Assembly: GCA_964035015.1 (NCBI GenBank)
Contig: OZ036003.1
Coordinates: 3,354,031 to 3,418,030 of the forward strand
DNA from: Corallium rubrum
Taxonomy: Eukaryota; Cnidaria; Anthozoa; Scleralcyonacea; Coralliidae
Direction of reading: 5' to 3'
Length of the DNA: 64,000 nt
This document shows positions 10,553-21,549 of this stretch, in pieces (the stretch's first letter is position 1; every line of letters starts with the position of its first letter). Below the pieces are notes generated by a model. It made no database searches. It worked only from the letters and a program-made list of their open reading frames with translations, and was not told where the DNA came from. The translations under genes were made by a program, and so were the position numbers.

Positions 10553-11717
10553 GGTTCTAAGAGCAGATAATTGTAATTACCATCTACCATTGGTATTGAA
10601 CCATTTAGTTTTTGCAACGTTAGTGCATGTAAGTCAGTTTTTCTTGTTTTGTATTTTTATTTGAACAGTGTTGAATGTTTAAACTTTTACTATGCCTATA
10701 GCATATTTTATTTAAAAGAATAAAATGTTTGTTTACCTTGAATTTATTTTGCAATAATTATTTTGCAATCCTCTTCGCCGGTTGTCTTTTTTTTTCCCGC
10801 TTCTTTGCAAATTATTTACTCGCCCCAGTCCTCGCGCGTCTTTAGAAATGTCTGCCAAATCTTTTTTCCTTTTGGACGTGTTTGTTCGCATTCAGCAAAA
10901 AAAGCTCAAAAACTTAAGTAACAATATTATACCAAAGATACATCTATTACTGGAGTAACCGTCCTTGGATTTGCTAAGTTCTGATGCCAGGGCAAGTTAT
11001 TAAATATTTTACAAAACGAGTGCGAGTTGGAACTGAGGAAACCGCCACGATGAACGAAACGAAAGCTTGCTTGAAGGGAATTCACATTTCCTCTTTATAT
11101 TTTGGTTTCTGGTGAAGGATGATCATACGGTAAGAAGAACATGTATTCTTTTGTCGATTAAAAATAAAAAAGCGACCACAAGACGCTTAACTACCTTTCA
11201 AATACGTAAATTTTCAAAACATTCGAGCCAGGAAAATTTCTCAACTGTAACCAAATTTTTAGGCTGAAATCAACACGCTATTGCTAAAAAAGCTCACAAA
11301 ATTACGCGATGAAATTTGACAGGAATAAAGTTTAATGCCTTTCAGACACGTCTTTAAAAAAGTTAAGTTCTGGCTCGTTTTTGAGTTATGAAATAATTAA
11401 AAGGTTTTACGCGTGGAGCAAAATTAGACAAGGTTGCCATAAATGGCTTCGGCCTCAACATTGAAAATTGTAGCCGTTTTATACTTAAGAATGCCTTCCA
11501 CCATGTTATATGAACAGTAAAACGTATGAATAACAAAACAAAAAACTTACACCAACAATCGAGTCAAGAGTTGCAGCATTATAACTCCTTGAATTTCACA
11601 CGGATTTTCTGTTTTGATCAAAATTTGCAGTTGGCTGCGCTCGCCCCATGGCTAAAGTGCATCACATGTTTCAGTAGTCAGATTGGCGTTTCCCCACCCT
11701 ATCTTATAGACGCCCTG

Positions 11718-12364
11718 CCAAAACTAATCACCTGAAGCAGTTCCTCTGCACCAGGCACCACTGCAACACAAGACAGAAACTGTCCATTATTATGTTTATA
11801 TGTAGCCTTGTCTGCAGTGATACTTACAGCTGGAAGATGTCCGGTCTGGGGAAGCTTTCTGCCAATGAATCCGCTAACTCTTCGAGCTATGGCCTTATTA
11901 ACGAAATGCCTAAATGCTGCTGGAAACTTTCGCGAATGATTCAGCTCTCCAACAACTGACCCGTTCATCTTCTGCACAATAACGTCATTCTCGTAGTCGG
12001 CATTGGGGCGCCCTTGCAAGTAAAGTTTCATACATAGTCTCCCCAAATTCATCCCAGCTTTCTCGTTCTTTTTTTCAAACAAACTTCTTTCTACTTTTCT
12101 TTCTTCTTCTGCTTTCACGTTATTCTGATGACTGATAGCATCTGTGAGATGGCGTCTGACGCTTTTCTTTAAATTTATGAATTCCCTTGGAAGAAATTCC
12201 TGATCATCAAAATCGTTCTCCGGATCATTAGGATATGTAAATACACCATCTGTTGTGTTTGCATTGTTGGGATCACGACACTGGTGACATGCAACATAGG
12301 TTAGCTGTGAAGAATTGCTGTCATATGTGAAACCAAGATCTAGCAGTTCTTTAATTATTACTTT
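11718..12364 (-). pseudogene. hAT-like gene, BED-like and N-terminal catalytic region
   Basis: The frame is open from about 12364 to the insert boundary. It shows a cysteine/histidine module (TYVACHQCRDPNNANTTDG), EFLPREFINLKKSVRRHLTD AISHQ typical of a BED-like linker, then FRHFVNKAIARRVSGFIGRK and PAVSITADKATYKHNNGQFL, where the aspartate in TADKAT matches the first acidic residue region of KIAA1586-like, hAT-derived proteins. The frame ends ELLQVISFG at the 7-bp target duplication and continues at 8224. It may be a transposase or a domesticated relative. How it joins the N-terminal piece at 12436 is not resolved: I see no good acceptor in 12364-12435. Confidence 0.7.
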
Positions 12365-12435
12365 TTTTTAATTTTATTTAAAGACTTAGTATAAATGAAT
12401 GCACTAGGTGTACAAATACTAGGACATGAGGTCCC

Positions 12436-13056
12436 CTACAAGGTTTGACACCTGTTTGTATTAAGCCTTTTGATATCCTTCGTGAAGTTCGTGTAGTCCG
12501 TAGCACTTGTAGCAGAGACTGAGCTTTTGTTTGGTTGGTCATCTACTTTCCCCACCTTCATCTCACTTTGGATGCTTTTTAATTCAATTAGTTGAGCCTG
12601 TATATTGTCAAGTTTATCCAATACAATATCATCTGAGCTAGGGGTAGTAGGGATATGTGATAACTTTAGAATCATATCGAGCTTGCTTTTCCCATTCTCT
12701 TTCTCCACCTGCTCACCATTTTCATCTTCTATCATTTCTATGCCTATGGGTGAATAAGGAGTCTGAAATACCCAATTATCTGGAAGTGGAGATTCGCATG
12801 GTTCATCTTCATCAACATGTATTCTCTTTGGCGGAATTCTTGTGAATCTGCTACTGCAACTGCTTCTTTTTTTATTTGCTGTGATCTTGAAATAAGAATT
12901 GCTAAGCTTTGTCTGTCCAAAGGGAGTCGTTTCTGTATGATCCTCCTCTGGGTGCTTGGCTTTTATACGCTCTTTGTAATTCTTTTGTAGTATAGTTTTA
13001 CAACAAACGCGACACTTTACATCTGCAGTTTCACTTCGAAAAAATGTTTTTGACAT
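12436..13056 (-). CDS. Zinc-finger plus coiled-coil protein, probable N-terminus of the hAT-like gene
   Basis: ATG at 13056 opens MSKTFFRSETADVKCRVCC. A zinc-binding module CRVCCKTILQKNYKERIKAK with a following H fits a C2-H-type finger, after which come basic and acidic low-complexity tracts, then a short coiled coil (LDKLDNIQAQLIELKSIQSE). The frame ends RLNTNRCQTL at 12436. Downstream on the same strand is an A-rich, 3'-end-like stretch with AATAAAATTAAAAAAAA (about 12360-12380), so this could instead be an independent retroposed unit. The finger and position favour it being the 5' exon of the hAT-like gene, with a possible donor ACAG/GTGTCA. Confidence 0.55.
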   Translation of the reverse strand: MSKTFFRSETADVKCRVCCKTILQKNYKERIKAKHPEEDHTETTPFGQTKLSNSYFKITANKKRSSCSSRFTRIPPKRIHVDEDEPCESPLPDNWVFQTPYSPIGIEMIEDENGEQVEKENGKSKLDMILKLSHIPTTPSSDDIVLDKLDNIQAQLIELKSIQSEMKVGKVDDQPNKSSVSATSATDYTNFTKDIKRLNTNRCQTL

Positions 13057-13119
13057 ACTGATTACATTTTGAGAACAGTATTTTATACACTGATACGATC
13101 GGTTAAGCAATAGTATTAC

Positions 13120-14520
13120 TATTTAAAGTATTAGCTAATAGGCTATACTGTATAGTTTTGGAATATGTTAAAATAACCATTGTTACAATAGGAGCCGGTA
13201 GTCAGTCTGTGTGACGGAAGGTACTTCATGTCAGAACCACATAAAAGTTTCGATTTTCAAAATGGCCGTCTTCATTCAATTTTTCAATTTGACTTCACTC
13301 ACTAAACATTCAAAAGCAAATAGCATGCAAGTCTGCAACTGTGAAACAATATAGATCAACATAGTTCATGGAAGATCTGCGTCATCTCATTCTTCCGTGA
13401 TCTGTATTTAGTTTTTATGTTGCATTATCGAAATTTCTCTGAAGGTCGTGATTCGTGAGAACTGAGAAGGCTGTTTACTTCTGGAAAGAACTTTTAAAGG
13501 TAAAGTACTGTATGAGTATCTACAGATACTGTGTCTATAGTGGGAATTTCGACAACCTAGACTCCTAGAGTTAGGGCGTTTTAGGTGGTTTCCAGAAGAT
13601 AAGACCAGTAAAACTATTGTCTGTAACCGTATTAGGTATTCAGCAATCAGTATTTAATTAAATTAATTATTTGTACAATCATTGTACAACTCTACTAATA
13701 CAATGTTAATGTACAACATAGAGTCAGTTACTAGAGTAAGTGACTAAGTGTATTAGTGTAATTTCACTATTTCAGTTAAGTGAATTTTTTCTGTTAACCA
13801 TCAAACCTCAAACATTTTCTGGAAAAATTTCTGGGAACTACGTTTCCAAGTTCCGATACTTTTTCCACCTCTGGAAGACTGGGAGGTCGAAAGAAATGTA
13901 TTAATTTGATCCAAACTATAAAGTTTGAAAAACATCGCGGGATGATATAAATATGCTTTGTTTTGAGCCACCTTAAGATAATTTTAAAACCTCATTAATT
14001 ATTTTCTTCGATTCTTTTATAAAGGAGGTGAGCGATGCTCACGAATACAGTTTTGACGACGAAGAACAGCAAGGTCCAGTTAGATTCTTTAATGGGAAAA
14101 TTAAGTAAAACGTGAAATCATTATTTTTAACTACTTATTAACCGATAGTGAAGTCTTTACGGTAAAATATCAAACTGAGGCTTTGCTGTTATTGACCGAG
14201 TGATATCGAGGTCAACACAGCAAGGCCAAGGTTTAATATTTTACCGTAAAGACCGAATAGTTGAGATTATTAAGTAGTTCATTGGATCGCACTTTTTACT
14301 GCTTCTTTTAACTTCGTCAAAATTTCAAACTAAACCCTTTTGCTGGGGTTTTTCTTGTCATACTAAAATTTACTTTCAGCGTGCTACTCGTCATTTGTTT
14401 CAGTTATTTTCATTGTTTTAAAGTAATAAAAGTTATTCAAGCTGTTTTTTAAAGAATTTTCGCTTTTTTCGTTAGTAGGGCATTTTCGTAATGCCCGCGG
14501 GCATTGCGGAGAAATCTTGC
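13120..14520. other. Intergenic stretch
   Basis: No supported gene. It contains simple AT-rich sequence, the 5' flank of the minus-strand zinc-finger ORF and one MITE-like repeat (14131-14283). Short ORFs here lack codon structure. Confidence 0.6.
14131..14283. repeat. MITE-like inverted repeat
   Basis: CTTTACGGTAAAATAT (left) and ATATTTTACCGTAAAG (right) are exact inverses, with weaker complementarity outwards (AACTACTTATTAA against TTATTAAGTAGTT). The core is about 60 bp. No ORF. Confidence 0.75.
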
Positions 14521-14538
14521 CACGCCGGGTCAGCTGTC
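14521..14538. repeat. 18-bp inverted repeat, left copy
   Basis: CACGCCGGGTCAGCTGTC is the exact reverse complement of 28694-28711. The two copies bracket four genes over 14.2 kb. It may be a terminal repeat of a large element or a shared promoter motif; no target duplication was seen. Confidence 0.6.
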
Positions 14539-15036
14539 GCAATTTTCAGCTCAGGCAATGAAGCCAAAATATCGCGCTTTACCGGGAATATTTGTCTAAG
14601 TCCTGGGAACTAATTTGTGAGCTAATTTCGTAGCCCGCTTGTGTTCATGGGATAGCTTATTTGCTTTCTCGTTGCTCGAAGATAAAAGGAAGAGGTCCTC
14701 AGCTTTAGTTTGATGCTAAATTTGTTTGAAAAAGTTTTAAAGATAGTCGTTTTCTACGCCGGGCAAGATGGCCCTTGCAAGTCTTGGTGTAAATACCTCT
14801 CTGAGTGGGTGTTTTTAACGTTAATAAAATATGAAGTTGTGCAAAATATCGTGAAAATAAAAGGACATGTGCAAAGCTTTACTCTCTGGTAAGAAACTTA
14901 TGTTTTTACTTTTTGTGAAATATGTTTTGTTTGGCCAGGTATGGGAGACACGGCGATTTCAACCCTTCTTTGCTAGACCAGGATGCTTTGCGACTTTTGA
15001 GTGAGCTTTCGAGTTGAGCTTTTAGCGGTTTTGTCT

Positions 15037-16058
15037 ATGGCGCATGCGTACGGCGTTGTTTATGTTGTCAAGATGGCGGCTATGTTGTCCCCTCTTGGTA
15101 ACGATCTGGAAATAACTCCTTCTACTGATGTTTTAAAAGAGCTCTTTCGTCAGCAAGTGATAGTTTTTGAAAGAAAATTAATTACAAAGATTACTGACAA
15201 CAATGTCTTTCGAGTAACAAGAGACAAACCAATGGAAAAGTTTGTTGTTCTAGATGCGTTTAGACTCGTGTTCATGAAATCCATTTCTAATCGATTCAAC
15301 AAGTCTGAAAGAGTCGATGAACTGCCTGTTTGTTTTGTTCTAAACACTCTGGACCGAATGATGGAAGTATTTAGTGCATTGGTTAGAAGGTTCAGATCTG
15401 GAGATTTCACCGTGATTTTACCCTTCTTCGTAGTTGCTTGTGACATTGACATTTCTACTCAGGAAAAACTATGTGCCGGTCAATTTGTCTTTGCTATCGA
15501 AAAAGCTGGTGGCTGTTTTAAGTGTTTGATTCCGTATGGTGGTACAGATCCTAATGCTGAAGATCAGACGGCGATACTGGAGGGATATGTTAACACATAC
15601 ATCGAAACAAGCAAAGATAGACTTTGGTTTCCAAATTACAAAGGTGAAGCTGCTTTAGTTGTAGAGAGAGGATTTGATTTTGTCTATTCGCCATGCAATG
15701 TGATAAAGCCAGACAGCGCTATTGTACTGCGAGGAAAAGTATATCAAGTAATTGCCGTTGTGAATGACACTTTCGACTCAACTAGAGATCTTGTTCGTTT
15801 AAACTACGCTCCTGATTTTAATTCAAAGCACTGTGCATATCAGATTAAAAGACCAGTTCAAATTCTTGCCAGATCTTTGGATATCCCATGTGATAAAGTT
15901 ATCTACATCAGGAAAATGAAGTTAATCTAGGCTACAAAGAGGATGAAATATCTACAAATGGCCATATTGAATTGCGATTCTGGAATGCTGCTTTTAATAA
16001 AATGGGCATTTTAACACAAGATGTTGCAATTCCTGCTGCTGAAGTTGAAGTATCATAA
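15037..16058 (+). CDS. Unknown protein, frame changes near the C-terminus
   Basis: I do not recognise this gene. An ATG at 15037 (MAHAYGVVYVVKMAAMLSPL) or, in better context, at 15073 (AAGATGGCGGCTATG) opens a long frame that ends after CDKVIYIRKMKLI at 15930. A different frame continues plausibly from about 15902 with HQENEVNLGYKEDEISTNGH, then IELRFWNAAFNKMGILTQDV and AIPAAEVEVS to a stop at 16058. That implies a one-base lesion near 15900, giving about 330 residues. The start is a YY1-like motif (CAAGATGGCGGC), often seen at promoters with initiator codons. The gene is single-exon and convergent with the minus-strand gene ending at 16452. No motifs, signal peptide or membrane span are evident. 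Confidence 0.6.
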
Positions 16059-16451
16059 CATACATATTTTTACATTATTATTTTATCGAACTCGTAAGGT
16101 ACTTTATTATATAGATATCAATGAATACCAGGATTTTTTCCCCATGTAATAAAAGTGATATCTTCACACTGTCCTCAGCACTACAGCAAAATCAACTAAT
16201 AGCTTTCTTCTTGATAATTTATTGATAACTATAAAAAGTTTATATAATAAACAGAACATTACATGGTCACTTGGAGATATTATTCTTGTGTTTTTATATC
16301 TCACTCGTTTGATTCACTCACTTGTGAGACATTACAAACACTCGAAAATAAAATTTGTATCTCTGCATGGCCATGTAATTAATTAATAATAAATAATTTA
16401 TAATAAATAAATAAATAAATAAATATATAATATCCTCTAAGTATTTGGCAG
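16059..16451. other. 3' intergenic region between convergent genes
   Basis: AT-rich sequence with AATAAA-type signals in both directions (for example near 16148 and 16350) and a short TAAATAAA run at 16405-16425. It is likely to hold both polyadenylation sites. Confidence 0.5.
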
Positions 16452-19400
16452 TTACATGTCAGCAGTTGCTTCATCCTCTGAATCTTCAAAGTGTATGACT
16501 GGCTGAGATGGATGCATAGGACAGCTTTTGTTTTTTCTGTTATGGCCTGGCTGTTGACAAGCAGAGCAAGCGATGTTTCGTTTTTCTGTGAACAATGTGC
16601 CTGTATAATGGAACTGTTGTGTGCGAATCCTTGTGGTAATGGTTAAAAACCTCTTCATATCCTGGTTGGTACCACTCCATTCCACAGCTTTAATGGATTT
16701 GTTTAAATGCTCTGAAGCCACACAAGAAAAGTATCCATAGCCCCAACCAAGCATTTCAAACCAAAACTTCATTTGTTGTGGAATATGGTCCCTTAATATA
16801 TGCAAATAAGGAAGTTTCGCAGTGCACTGGGCAGGACCATACTCTTTCAACTTTTGAAAAAACAGTTCAGACCTCTCCTTGATTGTTGACACTCGAGCAA
16901 GTGTTGTTAATTACAGTCACGGATATCTCTGAAAATAATAACATGTTCAATTGTTTCACTGACATTTTATTAAATAACATTTAATTAATGTTTGTATAAT
17001 TCAATGAATGTATATGCTGCAAAAGCACAATCATGCATAACGACCAGTAACTAAGGTAAGCTATCAGGTAACTAAGGGTACTGTAGGTTAGATAGCTGAA
17101 CAGCAATGAGTTTTGTTTTTCCTAATTGAGGAAAGTACACTCGTCACTGTTTGCTAATTTAACAAACCCTTAGTTACAGTAGCTTTCCTTAGTTTCCGGT
17201 TATTATGCACGATTCTGCTTTCGTATGATTGCTATCTACTGTAGTTACATGCATGAAAATATATTTTAATTCCACCCCACCCCCTCCCTCCCCTCCCTCA
17301 CAGGGACAATTACTATATGTTAAAAAGGGCCCAAATTATCTAAAAACAAACTTATACTAATTTGGCAGTTTACTTTAATTGAAGTCTATACTAACCTTGC
17401 AATATCATCAAATTTATCATACAAATAATGTAACTGCCTCAACTTTAAAAAACTAGGAGAATTCCATGTCTCGCTTGCCTAAAATGTAAAAAAACTGACT
17501 TGGTTTATTTTGAGTACCATTAGTTCAATAAACGTTTTATGGTATTGAGTCAATAACAAGTATTTACATGTATAGCCAACTACACAAACTAACCTGGGTT
17601 GACCCTAACTTGGGTTAGATCTAACCCGGGTTAAACTAAGTGTAAATGTGACTAACCTGGGGCAAATCTGGGTTAAACTAACCCACATCTGGAGTTGGGT
17701 TAGTTTAACCTGGGTTCACCCTGGGTTAGTCACATTTACACTTAGTTTAACCTGGGTTCACCCAGGGTGAGATTTCACCCAGGTTAGGGTTAACCCAGGT
17801 TAGTTTGTGTAGTATAAATTGGGCTTATAATACTCAGTTTCCCATAATACATGTTTTTGTATTACCTTTACAAAATATTCAACAAGCTTCTTGCAGTTAT
17901 CTTCTAACAACTTGCAATCATTTCCTGTCATTTTCAATGTAGCACTGCCATCATAGAATTTGTTTTTGCTAGAAAGAAATGCATGTTTAGTGTACAGTGT
18001 ACTAACCTTTACAAGTAGTAAAAAAATACCGTATTTAACTGATGAAAACATTAATGTGATTTTGATTATTATGAAATTGTACATTTACCTTTTATGATAA
18101 GTTTCTATCTGGTAAGCAAGATATCCACAATTGATGTTTCTTAGTGCAGCAGGCAACTGTGTTTCCTGCCCCCTCTTTGAAACTACAGTATTCCAAACAG
18201 CATTTTCCATAAACTTCTGTGTATGGCAAGAATCAAGTGCAACCCACATGGAAGAAGGCAACTTTCACTACATGCAGAAAATATTGGCATTCCCTAAGGA
18301 AATAATAAAAATGTTCCAAATAGTCAAAATAATGTTGTACTCTGTTAAGGGGTCTTTTACCGGATAGCTGAAAAACACAGTTTCTTTAATAACTCTTTCA
18401 ATCTTAAACCTATGAAATTGAATTTTGGACTTAAAGTGATATTTTATATTGTTTCTTAAAATTGTAAGCATAGCCATATTGACTTTTGGTGGTCACGTGG
18501 AATTAAGGTGAGCAAAACAAGAATTTCAAAATGGGGTGGTGGTGTATAATTATGTGAATCTAAAATATTTTGATATGGGGTTGTTAAGTAAAATTACCTT
18601 AACAAGAATCTGTCTGGACTGGTTGAATATTATTCTTTGTTAAAGCAGAAATATTAAAAATGTTGACTTGGTCATGTGACTGGTTTTGTCAAAAAAAAAC
18701 AAAAAAAGGAAGGACAATCATTCCGTACACATTCTTGCTAAGGTTATTAGTACTTAACAACTCCACATCAAAAGATTTTGGATTCATATCAACCACGGGA
18801 AGTCAACATGACCATACTTAAAATGTTAAGAAATCTAAATATCACTTTAGGTCCATTATTACAGAAAATATGTTTTTCAATGAACCGGTAAAATACCAGC
18901 CTTATGTTAAAATGTACATAATTACAAAAATTATACTTACAGTTTGGGCAAAATGTGACTGCTGGAATTTAGTATAAGCTGTAGAACCTTTAAGAGGATT
19001 TTCTCCAAGTACTTTCTCAGCTTGTTTAGCCCATGTTTCCATATCTGCAATGGTTTGAGGGGGTGAGGTAGATGGTCGACTGTCATCCCAGGCTGAGATT
19101 TTTTTTCGGCACCAGTAGCAACCATACATTGCTGTGCACAGGCATTTCTCTAAGGTTTCTTTTAAGTGACAGAGGTCAGCAATAAAGAAAGCAATTACAT
19201 TAAATGTCTCAAAAGATCCATTTATTGTCAAAGCCAAACCCTGTTCCACAGCTTGAGTTACATCCTTGTAATGACCCTTCGTGTGAGCTTTGATGTACTC
19301 CCTACTCTCAGGACCTCTCCAAATGGATGACAAAAATTGCCCATTGGGAGAATTGATCAAATCTGTTAGGTTAAGAATTGAAAATGACATTTGCTCTGTA

Positions 19401-21075
19401 GGCTGATGAGCACCAGCTCTGAAATTGTCACCAGTCTCCCTTAAGAACAGTGTCCTTTTATCTGCATCTAACCCTTTGTACAAAGAATTTCTTTCTTTTT
19501 TTAGCTGAAACAGTTTGTTTTGCTGTTCAATATTTGGGAACTGAAATTTTGAAAATAATAAATCACTTGATACAACCCTTTGCATGGTGTCAGTAAAGTC
19601 TGTAGTTGCACACATGCAATCTAGGTTTCCATCTGAAACATTAGGGTCATTTTGGTGACATTTATGGAAATCGATTGAGCCTATATCCAGTTCAGAAGCA
19701 TATTTAACAACATCAATATATTTTGCCAGGTGAACATTCCCTTTTAGTAGGGCTTTCCTTGCTGCAATATATTCTCGTTGAGTTAAACCTGTTCGACCAA
19801 GAAGGAATTCAGCTGAGTCATGGACACTTATGTGCCTTGGACCAGATTTGTCTAATTGGGATATTATGTCATGACCCAATTCACTTTCATTTATGGCACT
19901 GGTGACAAGATCAGGATCATTCTCACAGAGGTAGAGGACATAGCTTTTTACATCATTAAATGAAGTAAATTGAACTGCTTCATGCACCAAAGCATTTCGA
20001 TCCTTTTGTGATTTGACCTGCAAACTACTTGTTGGCCCAGCATTTCTGGTCTTAATTTTTGATAGCTTGTCTAGCAAGGGATACTGCATAAGTGCAAATG
20101 GTTTGCGCTTTATTGCAGGGGCACCATCCAAGTTGTTTTGCTGCATGTCAAGGTCTGTAGATTTTCGCTTCCTTGCCTTTACATGACTTGAACACTCGTA
20201 TAATTGTTGAATAACTTCAGGCCTTGTAAACCCAAAGAACTCATAGCCAGATAGGTTTTTGTTGTAATTCTCTAGTTTCAAGAATTCAAAAACCTTTTTC
20301 ATTGTTGTTGTTGGTTTGGTCTCAGCAGAAGTAAATACTGTGTGGCCATCTTGTAGTACCTCACACTGGAATAGTGGTCCAAATTCACCTAATTCACTTT
20401 GTTGTGTTAGCTGACATGACACTTCATAGGATTTTCCATTGTGATGAATCAAGTGTCTAGCGTCATATCCAGGGCGAAGTCGCACAGTACAGTTCCCCTT
20501 GTGGTGATATGACCACTTTGCTGAGTTAGGTGGATCTTTTCCTATTGATTTTATTCCCAGCCAATTGACAACTTTCCCAGATTTTTTTACAATGTTAATA
20601 AAAGTGCTGTCACTTCCTGTAGTGGCAGTTGATGTAGCCTGTTCAGTGTTGGCATCTAGATCTGGTGATCCTGCAGCAAGCTGAGGTTCAATTATGAGCT
20701 GTTTTAAAACGTCATTTCTTAAAAAGCCGAAAAACATTGGCCCAGACCAATGTTTTTAGTGACACTTATCTCATTTAGAAAGTTATTTGCAGCTTGGGTT
20801 GGAGTTGTAGCCACAATTTCAACTCCTTTCTCTTCGCAGGTACACTTGAATAATGGTACTGTACATGTTAGTTGCTTAATGATCTCACAAAAAACTTGCA
20901 CATTCTCCCCAGTGTCCAACCTGATAGACCTTTCAGATTTATAGCCCGGTCTAATATAATACTGTTCACCTTTAGATGAGGAGCGAACCCAAGGACTGTC
21001 TTTCTTGTACTCAATACCAGAGTGACCCAGAGATACCAAGCGAATCCACTTAATATTCTGCTTTGTCTTGCTCAT
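16452..21075 (-). CDS. Multi-exon gene with two FYR-like repeats and a C-terminal zinc-knuckle-like end
   Basis: ATG at 21075 (MSKTKQNIKWIRLVSLG). The first exon runs to a donor ACT/GTAAGT at 18941. It holds two homologous modules: YYIRPGYKSERSIRL..VPLFKCTCEEKG..GPMFFGFLRNDVLKQL, and VRLRPGYDARHLI..GPLFQCEVLQDG..GYEFFGFTRPEVIQQL. The layout resembles FYRN/FYRC (F/Y-rich) modules of chromatin proteins. A basic segment (KARKRKSTDLD) and a long unknown domain with CTAMYGCYWCRKK follow. A small exon lies at 17968-17866 (FYDGSATLKM..LVEYFVK, donor AAAG/GTAATA), and the last exon ends with PYLHILRDHIP, SEHLNKSIKAVEW and CSACQQPGHNRKNKSCPMHP. A one-base gap in an A-run near 20754 separates the frames of the two modules. 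A TE-derived origin is likely; the function is unknown. Confidence 0.6.
17028..17222. repeat. MITE-like inverted repeat in an intron
   Basis: AGCACAATCATGCATAA (left) matches the inverse of TTATGCACGATTCTGCT (right) with few mismatches. AACTAAGG-type motifs repeat inside. It lies between exons of the minus-strand gene. Confidence 0.6.
17581..17811. repeat. Palindromic MITE made of AACCTGGGTTA motifs
   Basis: It starts TACACAAACT and ends AGTTTGTGTA, and the arms are complementary for most of their length. Both arms contain multiple copies of TAACCTGGGTTAA-type 13-mers that are themselves palindromic. It is intronic in the minus-strand gene, adjacent to the small exon. Confidence 0.8.
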
Positions 21076-21549
21076 TTGCAATTATAATATTAACTAATAT
21101 TCTTACTCAGTGATCCTTGAACATTTGCACGTATATCGGCAGGACTCTTGCTGCTTAAAACGTTGTATTAAAGCCGTTTTAAAACAGAGATCCCTTTTAT
21201 CCCGTCAAATCCCCGAAACAGATCCCTTTCACCAAGTCGTAAAGAAAACCATATATTTTCTGAAATTACACGAGTTTTATACCGTTGAAAAGCTTGAAAA
21301 ATCGTTTTTTTGATCGGCCATTTTGAATATAAATTAGCATGAACCCACGCATGTCAGATTGAAGTAAAGGCGCTGAATACGTCATTTTAGCGACTCGCGC
21401 GTGGAGAGAAATCGATCCGATTACAGCCAGGGGCAAATGTCTCAAATCGCCGTGAGACACTCTCAGTATATTTCTCTGTTTAATGGCATGCATGTATGTT
21501 TTAATATACATGCCCAATGCCCCCTGTACGTTATTCAGTTGGGCATTTC
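21076..21549. promoter_or_regulatory. Shared upstream region of two head-to-head genes
   Basis: About 470 bp separates the minus-strand start at 21075 and the plus-strand start at 21550. The arrangement implies a bidirectional promoter. I see no canonical TATA box at a convincing distance on either side. CGCGCGTGG and CGATCCGA at 21395-21420 mark a locally GC-richer patch. Confidence 0.45.

Larger units (their letters stand above)
8225..11717. mobile_element. 3,493-bp DNA transposon-like element of unrecognised family
   Basis: The ends are inverted copies: CAGGGCGTCTATAAGATAGG at 8225 and its reverse complement ending at 11717, with further matching inward. Flanks show a 7-bp direct duplication CCAAAAC (8218-8224 and 11718-11724). 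The hAT-like gene reading frame resumes exactly across it, confirming both ends. Inside are two converging ORFs, 8334-9048 (+) and 10552-9133 (-), neither with a transposase motif I recognise. 10560-11700 holds no convincing gene. The CAGGG start resembles hAT, but a 7-bp duplication is unusual for hAT; P and Dada groups are other options. Confidence 0.85.
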
